Of a stretch of 64,000 bases of DNA, positions 24,309-33,500 are shown in pieces. A program made the position numbers and the translations under genes. The notes below the pieces were generated by a model. It saw only the letters and a program-made list of their open reading frames with translations, had not been told where the DNA came from and did not search any database. Source of the stretch: Hybos culiciformis (taxonomy: Eukaryota; Arthropoda; Insecta; Diptera; Hybotidae); assembly GCA_964007475.1 (NCBI GenBank), contig OZ023274.1, forward strand, positions 25,573,090 to 25,637,089, written 5' to 3'. Every line of letters begins with the position of its first letter. Within the stretch, counting starts at the first letter, position 1.

Positions 24309-26155
24309 GTGTCATTACGTGTAAGCAAAGATGACACTTTAAATTAAAAATATGCTGAGATTTTGGTTATAAGAACTGGAATTTTGCCCAGTTACCTAAG
24401 AAGTTTAAATAAATTTTTAAAATCATTGCTCTGATGGCAGCCCGGCTGGTGCAGCTTGTAAATAAATAAGAGATTTTTATATTGAAGTGGCTCTGTTTTG
24501 AATGAAATAGGCTCCATAAAGCTTACAGTTACATCCAGAAGGTATATTAATTTATCGATTTAAATGTATAAAGTATTACAATTAAATAAAAATTTATTTT
24601 TATGAGATTTTTAAGATTATAAATTTAATATAAAATTTATTCAAATATTAAAGCGACAAAAGAATTTCTTTATTTTACTTAAATCCTATAATAAAATAAA
24701 ATCTTATTTTGTTTGATATTAGAATGCAAACTTTCTAAAAAAAAAAAAACAAATTTGAAGTCAGAAATTTTGCACTTGAATTGTCTTAAAAAGACTGTGG
24801 AAAATGCTCTCAGTAGGATGTTTATATAAATGTAATGTTTTATTTTTATTTATTTTTTTTCACAGGAAAAGTAAATTTTCCATACATAGCGAAGCATTGG
24901 TGTGTAAATTATAATGTTTTGAAGAATGAAATAAAAAAGAAATAAATAAATAAATTCTTCTATGTGTTAGGTACGGGACATAATATTCTGAAATTTTATA
25001 ATTCTGAGAAAATATTCAAGATAAAAAAGTTTTTAAGGTATATAGTCTGTAATAAGAAATTATTTCTCAGTTTTATAATAAAAATACTTTCACTATATAC
25101 TTTCACACAATAATTATACGAAAAATGTGGCTGAAATAATGACCACTACACATGTTATAAATTTCGATAAACTCAAATTCAAAGAAATGAAGAACGCCAG
25201 CAGAACGAACCAATAATAGTTGATAGAATTGAAAATTTAAAATTTTAATCAATGTATATTAAAAAAATATGTTAAATCGGGGATAAGTGTAAATCTCGCA
25301 GAACGCAGAAAATCAACGCTTTCTTAACATAAGATTTGAAAAAACCATTGTTTGATAATTTAAAACTATAGACAACTATCACTACAGTAGCAAATATTAT
25401 CAAAGTATGTAAAAGCACAATTGTGTTTAAATTATTCGAGTAAACCCACTAAAATACATAATATAATACACAAATATAAGAAATTATAAACAGGAACTTA
25501 CAAAACTTTTATAAAAATAAAATAATATTAAAATATTGAGCCTGGAGATAGAAATATTTTTTACAAAATTAATATTTCATTATTTAGAAAATAGAACGAA
25601 ATTAAAAAAATTTTAAAGTCACGAATAACCTCATAACCGCATTCTAAATGAAGTTAATATTAATGCAGATCTTTTGCGGATGATAAGATAACAGAAATAA
25701 CATTATATGTAATTTAAAATGATAATCAAAAATTATTAATTTTAGAAAAAAGTTTTTAGAAAACCCAACAAAGCCAACCACAAAAAAGTCTGAAATAGCA
25801 AGTTACATTCAAGTTGTGTTGTCAAAAATTATTACTAAATGAATATAAATGAAAAAATTTATTAGATAAGTTTACATTTGTGAAACACATCTAAAATGAA
25901 ATAAAGGATGAATAAACAGGATAAAAATATATCTCTTTAGTTAAGTTAAGTTAAGTAAATAAATTTGGTTTAAGAAGTAGGTCTCTAGACTAGACTATAG
26001 TCTAGCTAGTTGGGTTTCAATTCAAACAATACTAAAATGTTTTTAGTTTTTTTTTTTCATATTTTCTAAATTAAAACGAAATAAGAATAACAATAATAAG
26101 AAAAAAAAAAGAGGCAATAAACTTACAAACTAATTTCTTTATATTTACTAATACG

Positions 26156-26492
26156 GCGTTCAAACAGGCCCAAAATTATATAGTTTAAGCTTAAACTAGT
26201 GTAGTTTTGGTTTCTACCATACAAAATTTCTGTAGTTAGTTACACCAGTTTAAGCTAAAACTACTTATAAAACTAGAAAATGAAAGCGTAAGCAAAAGTG
26301 AAATCAATTATTTGTAATAAATCATAGCATAATTTATGTAGATAAAGTCGGGCAAAATAAAATATGTGGTGAAAAACTAAAAAAAAATTTCTACTCATAC
26401 AAAAAAATCATAATAAAAAATATAAACAATAACAAAAAAAATTTTTAATTGACAAAATAACACTAGTTTATTTTTATTTTATGTTTGAACGG
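26156..26492. mobile_element. Probable short palindromic MITE
   Basis: Short inverted ends CGTTCAAACA (left) and its complement TGTTTGAACG (right) enclose an internal hairpin. The hairpin arms, 26182-26205 and 26237-26262, are built on gtttaagcttaaactagtgt and its near-complement. No ORF and no clear target duplication. Confidence 0.4.
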
Positions 26493-26572
26493 TTTGCTTA
26501 AATTATAAATTTTTATAGTTTAAAATTTTATGTTTGGACATGGTATAAGAAACGAAAAAAGTAATACAATTC

Positions 26573-26617
26573 ATAAGATTTGATAAGAACATTTAGGTAG
26601 TTCTTATCAAATCTTAT
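26573..26617. repeat. Perfect 18-bp stem hairpin
   Basis: ataagatttgataagaac pairs exactly with gttcttatcaaatcttat across a 9-base loop. It may be the remnant of a palindromic element. Confidence 0.8.
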
Positions 26618-28592
26618 ATTTTCATATATTTTTGGAAATAACTTGTACAGTTTTCTTGAGTTAAATATTAGTTTAATTTAATAGGATCTTTCTGCAATAA
26701 GAGTAAATTATTCAAATAAAATTAGTATTATAGTATCAGTTTATACATTTGGTATATATAGATACATTTAGAAATTAAGAGCATTTTTCCAGATATTCCT
26801 GTATATTTATGTAAAAAGACAAGATTGTAAAAAAGATTAAAAAGGAGAGTAAAAAAAACTAAGAGCTTTATTTGATTTAAAGGTGAAAAATGTGCTATTA
26901 GAAACGGTTAGTTTATTTTCCATAAATTCATATTTTATTTCTTGGTATTCTTAAATTTTCATGGCATTTTAAATTTGTCATTTTATTACAGTTATATGAT
27001 TGTTTTTATGGATTTCACGAATTGGGATAAGTGTAAATAATAAATCAATGTAATTCTAAAAAACGGCTTAATGGATAATGTTAAAATTTTTTAAATTCTT
27101 CCTCTCGATAATATTTTTCGAATTTTGTTTTGGGGTTGTTGAATTTTTTTATTAATACTTCCAATAAGCGTAGCTACCTTATAGCTGTAGACTTTAACTA
27201 TAATTTGCTTTTTCAACGAATAAGATACTTTTATCAACGAATGAGATAGTTGCCGCAATTATAATATATTTATATCAGTTGCCACATATTTAATCAAATC
27301 GAAATAGTAGATGAATTTAGCAAAAGTAGCTAGAATGTAGATATTCGTTTGTTCATGTGGTTGTAGCAATATTATAAACAAAAAATAAAAATTTGCAAGC
27401 CGCATAAATTGATGTGATATTATCTTCTTTTTTTGAAAAACATATTTCAGTTAAATATATGATCAACTTTATAAGTCAAAAGTATCACACAGGCTAAAAG
27501 TTGTCCAATGCTGTTAGTACGTTCTATGCCACCATACATTTTAAATGTATGAATTTCTTTTGATAAAACTACCTGAGTTTGATTTTCTCTAAAATATTTA
27601 CGAATTTTAATTTATAATAAAAAAAAAACATTAACATTAACGCTGGTTTATATTTTCAAGCATTTTTTTTCAATATTTTTGTTTTCTGCGCTTTTTTTTT
27701 TTCACGTCAACGCGCATTGAATGAATTAAATCGGGAGGCATACGTAATCCCGAAAACGAAAATCTGTAAAGTTCAAGTCCCGAAAATTTCTTCGAATGCT
27801 AAAACTTAAAATCTCAAAAACACAAAATGCTGGATTCCGATTTTTTAAACTCCTATTAATCAAAATCCTGAAACTTAAACAAAATTTCATTCCTAAGTTG
27901 CGAAAAAGGCGGTTTTAATCCTTGAAGATTAAGTTGTTGAAAGGGAATTTGGATTTTGGAAAAAGGATTTTGCTCACGTAGCCATAGGATAAGTTTTTTC
28001 TTAGTGAAATAAAAATTAAAGTTAATAAGACTGTTTTTGAAAATTTAATTTGATGTTATTTTGGGGATCCGGACAATTCACCGTAAATTATTCACCGTAC
28101 ACCAATTCCCGTATAGCAACTCATCGAATAGTAATTCACCGTATGAGCAATTCACCGTATAAGTATTTCACCGCCGACACATACATTTTTAATTTTTTTT
28201 TTCTTTTGACAATAAGCGTAACAAGAGAAGCCGAGATTTACCGTTTTCACTATTAACAAACTCCAATTTTTGAGAACTCATATTTAATAAAGGTTACTCG
28301 AAATATAATAACCTCCTAGCACATCGAAACACAATATGCGATTAAAGTTCTGAGTATTTCACCGTTTTGGTTATGTATTGAGACGTTGAATTGCTATACG
28401 GTGAATTGTAATTAGGGCATCCAATACCGGTAAACGGTAAACCGGTTTACCGGTTTTACCGGCCATTATTGAATTTATCGAATTCCCGGTAATTTTTTTA
28501 ATTTACCGGTATTTCTCGAAAAATATGAATATAGTATAGTTACCAAAAGAGTAATTATACTTGATTATAAAATAATCTTAAATATTATCATT

Positions 28593-28724
28593 GTAGTACC
28601 GAAAACAAAAGCTGCAGATGTAGCTCTGGTCGTCTAAAAAAGTAAAAATCTTTGCTAAAGTAAACATGCTTACTAAGACTTTTAAAAGGCTATATTAATC
28701 TTGAAATCTTGTTTTCGGTACTAC
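28593..28724. repeat. Inverted-repeat block inside the inner hAT
   Basis: gtagtaccgaaaacaa at 28593-28608 is exactly complementary to ttgttttcggtactac at 28709-28724. This is a possible 132-bp MITE at the fourth nesting level. Confidence 0.55.
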
Positions 28725-28812
28725 ACACAAAAAATCACCAACGAGAAAACTATAAGATATACAGACAATGAAATAATATTAATATAGGAATCCCATGCAT
28801 ACATCGCAATTT

Positions 28813-28916
28813 CTCATTTGTTACTCACTTTCTTTTTTCTATATTTGAGGAAATTATTCTTACCTCACTCTACCTCATTTTCTCAAATGTTTGTGAGTGA
28901 CTAAGAAAGAAATGAG
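28813..28916. repeat. Inverted-repeat block (ctcatttgttactcac)
   Basis: The left arm ctcatttgttactcactttc pairs imperfectly with the right arm ending gtgagtgactaagaaagaaa tgag at 28916. Possibly another small foldback element. Confidence 0.45.
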
Positions 28917-29489
28917 GATTAAAAGACCGGTTCTAGAATATTTTTATGTCGTAGGTATAATGAAAGGAACAATCCGATTCTGGAATTGATTCATTTCAAG
29001 AACTTTAAATTATTTTATTCAATTTTTTTTATATTTTTTTTTGTTGGTGGATTAAACTTTATATGATGAACAATAAATATGTATTTCTGTTAAAAAAAAT
29101 TTACATTTATTTTCAGATCTAATTGTATGCAACTTTAAATAAAAAAATTCCGATAAATTACCGGTAAACCGGTTTTTCAGTAAAATATTTACCGTTTCGG
29201 TAATTTTGTATGCCCAAATTGTAATACGGTGAATTATCCGCAAATCGTTATTTTGTTGTATTTAACAATTTTTGAGATTGAAAAATATTATTATCCGAAT
29301 CCATTACATTACACAAAATTTAATTTAAAATCAGCTTGAAGGCAATTTTTTAGTTAATGAATTTGAATTTCTGAATTTTGATTTCCAGTATTTTGATTTT
29401 TTCGGGATTTTAGATTTCCTAGATTTCAAATTTCATAAATATGAATTCAGGATTTTCAGTTTCGGGATTTCATACCCAACCCATTGAAT

Positions 29490-30292
29490 AACGTAATATT
29501 TAAATTTTTTACGCTTTATGCGTACAAAATACACCTAAAGTAAAATATTTAAAGCAATATCATTTAAAACGAATTAGTTTTATGAGGTTCATAATATTCT
29601 TTTGATGTTCTTAGGTATTCACTTAAAAAAAATAATGGTAACAAAAACGTTTTTGCAAAAAAACATTCTTTTAGCATGCCGCTTTATACGAAGGAACTTT
29701 TGAAGATTCTAAGTTTTTATTTGAAAAGAAAACTTCTAGGGGCTTGTATTATTAGCCCAAATAGAAAGTTCAAGTTTTTAAAATTATAAAAAACGGAATA
29801 TTAGTGACAGATATTATTTCACCTTATTTTTTTGCCCATAGTGAAAAATGCATACAAGAATAACAATTGAAAATGAAAAGTGTATTTAGTATGTCTGTTG
29901 GACATTGAGTCACGATTTCTAGCACTTCAAGCAATATCAAGGCCCTTGGAGCAAAATTATATGTAAAGCCTACATTTATGGACCGATTTTTTTTGTTCTA
30001 TTACGATTTTTATGGAGCAACTTTCAACTTCAGTTGCATATAACGAAAGGTATATGATATGTAAAAAAAATTTCTAGAACGTACCAGATTATAATCGTAG
30101 CGGTGAAAAGTCAACATAAATCGTTTCGTTCAATTTATTTAGACTTGCTTAAACCAATAACTTTTCAGACTTCCTGTCAACATCAATGTTGTCGTCGTAA
30201 CGACAGTGTACTGAAAAAAAAGTAATGAAAAAGTTCTTTTTTTTTTTTGCCTTTTTATATATATTTCAATTTCAACATGTGGAAATAATGCG
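29490..30292. other. Intergenic, no gene recognised
   Basis: This stretch is downstream of the six-exon minus-strand gene. Bases 29880-29930 (gtatgtctgttggacattga) resemble a string in intron 1 of that gene (gatgtgtctgatgggcattg, near 36017), suggesting a dispersed repeat. Confidence 0.4.
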
Positions 30293-30298
30293 TTTATT
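30293..30298 (-). terminator. Candidate polyadenylation signal AATAAA
   Basis: On the minus strand AATAAA lies about 155 bp after the stop codon of the six-exon gene (30452-30454). It is a plausible 3' end, but chance matches are frequent in AT-rich DNA. Confidence 0.35.
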
Positions 30299-30451
30299 TA
30301 TATTCAGTTTATAACTAATTTTATATATTTTTATGTGTTATTTGAATTTTCAGCCCACCATCAATATTCCTTTCATCTTCAGTCAAAAATAAGAAAAACA
30401 AATCACAATAACAATACATATTCCGAAAAAAGAAAAAAACAAAAAATATGT

Positions 30452-30548
30452 TTATTCTACAGCTGATTCTGGTGGAATATAAGACCAAGATTTTGATATC
30501 TCAATTAAAGCACCCGATGTTACAAATCGTAGAATTGAAATTGAAGTG
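30452..30548 (-). CDS. Exon 6 (terminal) of the ASH-domain-like gene
   Basis: Acceptor tattttttag. The first base completes a Ser codon (AG+C), then TSISILRFVTSGALIEISKS and a short tail to TAA at 30452-30454. It is too short for ordinary ORF lists, and its support is the exact phase match to exon 5. Confidence 0.65.
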
Positions 30549-33500
30549 CTAAAAAATAAAAGCAGTGATAATAAATCCGAATGTTCAAATTTATAAGTTT
30601 ATTGCAAGTAACAATAATTCAATTTCAAGATGAACATTGAGTCATAATTCATAGCTTTGATGAGTTATCCATTTTCCTTCCTTTCAAATCTTTAAGTTGA
30701 ATATCTTGTTGGTAAGTTTATTCAATGAATTAAAATAAAATATGTGAAAATTGTTCCTTAAGTTTACTCAAAATTTTGCAATGAAAAGTTTGCAGTATTG
30801 AAAAAAAAAATTAGAACTAAACCATGACCGAAAAATGTTTATATCAATTAAACAAAATTGATTTCGGTATTAATTTTTCGATAAAGATCAAGTATCAAGT
30901 TTAAATATAAATTATGATCATTTAGTAAGTAACATTCAATTCTTTTTTTATATTTTAATTAATTAAAATACTTTCAGCTTTATTATCTTTATTTATAACC
31001 ATTATATAAAAGTTTCAGATTACCTTTTCGAAACTTTATTCTCAATATCCTTATATATTTTACCACGTCCCAATAGCTCATCATAAGTGCATTCCCTAAT
31101 TTTTCTCTGCATTAAAATACCCAAAAATTCATTATTGAACATATTTTTCCACAACATCTTGTGAATCTGATTATAATTAAAATGTTCTGGTAAATAAAGA
31201 TTATTTATATTTTTATTTAAATTTTCATCATCAAATAAGGATGTTTCTTGTAACGGTAGTCCTTTAATTATTAAATTCACATTTAGGTAGATTTTTGTTA
31301 TTAATGTTGGTTCAAATATTTTTGGATCATCTATAGATTCCATTTTTGAATGTAAATCTTCATAATCTGTTTGTAATGGTGGTGTCTTATTACGATGAAT
31401 TTCACATGTTATTGGTATATGATGAAATATACAACATTTATTTTTAGCTTTCGCTTTTACAATACAAAGTACCGGATGTTGTGGTTTGCATAAAAATTTT
31501 TCCGGAATAACTTCAATTTCAAAATAATCCACTAATTCATTTCTAATAAATAAAATATTATATTTTCAGGTATATGTATGTTGTATGTATATTAGCATAC
31601 ATATACATAGAGTATAATTATTTTCAATTATGTTGATGAGAATTTTAAATTAAGTTTCCGCCAAAAATGTTTGAAAATATCTTTCTTACTTTTATGTAAT
31701 ATTTAATTTTATTAGTCTCCTAATGAAAATGTCATAGAATTTTAAAAATTTTACATTCTCGGCAGTTGAAAATGTGAGTGATGTGTTTTAGCTAGTTGTC
31801 TTTTATGTTTGTTATAGAAAGAGTGATAATAAATTTTTGTTGCACTGTATCTTTCTAACATAATTACGACATAAAAAAATACAACAGAAAATCATTTAAA
31901 TCGATTAGTGTTAATACACGTCCACCCTTCTTTTATTGAATATACTCATATTTTCGACAATATTTTTTTCATTCGTATTAATAATATACCTTTACTTCTT
32001 TAAAAGCTTAACTGGATCTCTTCCTAGCGAAATAATGTAAAGTTTTAGTGAATAATGCCAATAAATTTCCAAAAAATAACAAATACATATTGGCATAATA
32101 TAATTAAATATGCTTTCATATTCCATTTAATAGAAATACGGTGAACTTATTTATAACTCGAAATAAAGGACATAATAGATTTTTTATTGTAATCGAAAAT
32201 AATAACGATTAATTTTAATTGATGTCATCATCTTTAAATGAACTAATAAGTGAATTAAATAGTTATCTGACTGACTAATCGTATTAATTACATTCATAAA
32301 TTATGAAAAAACGTAAGCTAATTAAAAAATGAACTAATAATAAGGGTACGAAAATCGCATTCTCTAATCCAATTTTTTATGAAATTTAATCATCATTATG
32401 CACTGCTTTTTTAGTCGATTGAAATGGGTAAGTAAATAGGATTTTTGACTAACTGTCTATTCACAGTGCAATAGAATATACTAATATACATTGTGCAAAA
32501 ATTAAAGTAATATTTTTATATGTAAGATTATATTTATAACTTATATCTATATTTATTTTGTTTCAACCCAAAATAATTGGGCTGTACCTGTAAATTCTGT
32601 ATATGTTTCGATATCTTATAAATTAGAGTGCAGATGTTCATGGTAATATTTATTTCAACTACATTTTTTTCTCGGTATCTTTTTTATGTCTACGAAGTAT
32701 TTAAACAAACGAATAACAAAATATTGATTGATTTTACACAAAAATTTACAATTTCGAAATTTTTAAGATAATAATAATATTAAATATTTTAATTTATAAT
32801 TTTATTAAAGGCCGGTTTTCAAGATCCAAGTACACTTTGTCAAAGTTTCTATGATCAAAGTTACTTGGACCAAGTTACTTTGAACCAACTTTTTACTTTG
32901 AAGTTACTTTGATGAATTGAAAAAATTTGTTTATGTTATTAAAATTTTTTAATTAAATTCTATATATAAATTAATTTTTTACTCATTTTTTTAATATTTT
33001 AAATTAAAATTTAAATAATTAAAAAAAATTGTCAGAATTCAAAATTTTTTTTTTACAAAACACTACTTTGATCAAAGTAAGTAGAGCAGTGTCCAACTGA
33101 ACTTTGATGTGGCTACTTTCAAAAAGAGCGTCCAAGCCGACTTGGACAAAGTGTACTTGGATTATGAAAACCGGCCTTTAATCAAATTTTCAAGCAATAT
33201 CAGTAGTTATTATCCTTTTTATTTGTTTGTAGGTATATGTCAAAAAATTACCTAATCCAAACAAATTCTACACATTTTTTGGAAAAATTATGAACTGCTA
33301 TCATTTGTGTTGAATTTTCAGAGAATTTGATATGAAATGATACAGTATTTTCAAATAATACATAAGGTGCAGCTGTACATGGAATATCATTGTTGGGACA
33401 ATTTTGTGGTATATTTGATTGTATTGAGAGTGATTTAATCCGAATATCAAATGTTGTGTAAATAGATCGATGACACATCGTTACACTTGCCTAAAAATTG

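Larger units (their letters stand above)
24317..27714. other. Intergenic, no gene recognised
   Basis: AT-rich DNA with one MITE-like block and a short perfect hairpin (listed separately). A 16-bp perfect palindrome ctagactatagtctag lies at 25990-26005. A short GC-richer string at 24430-24470 reads IALMAARLVQLVNK then stop, possibly a coding relic of unknown origin. Confidence 0.45.
28413..29216. mobile_element. Inner hAT element with accggta-rich ends
   Basis: Ends TAGGGCATCCAATACC and, inverted, TGGGCATACAAAATTACC are flanked by AATTGTAAT (28404-28412 and 29217-29225; 8-9 bp). The subterminal zones are dense in accggtaaaccggtttaccg-like motifs. It contains two further inverted-repeat blocks (28593-28724 and 28813-28916) and no transposase. 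Confidence 0.75.
28064..29247. mobile_element. Middle nested element, attcaccgta-rich ends
   Basis: An 8-bp target duplication TTATTTTG lies at 28056-28063 and 29248-29255. The ends share the inverted motif CGGA(C/T)AATTCACCGTA. At least five further direct or inverted copies of attcaccgta follow inside the ends. No transposase. It is inserted into the 27723-29481 element and interrupted by the 28413-29216 element. Confidence 0.7.
27723..29481. mobile_element. Outer element of a three-level transposon nest
   Basis: An 8-bp direct repeat CATTGAAT flanks it (27715-27722, 29482-29489). Its ends carry inverted, imperfect copies of ggcatacgtaatcccgaaaa; the right end complement reads gggtatgaaatcccgaaact. 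The arms repeat cgaaaat / gattttcggg motifs. No transposase was found. Boundaries on the left are uncertain by about 10 bp because the inverted match starts inside the flanking repeat. Confidence 0.5.

Noticed and set aside
31020..31023. Stop codon TAA as the end of the ASH-like gene
   Set aside because: A strong donor (AAAAG/gtaatc) precedes it, and a phase-matched terminal exon with its own stop is found at 30452-30548.
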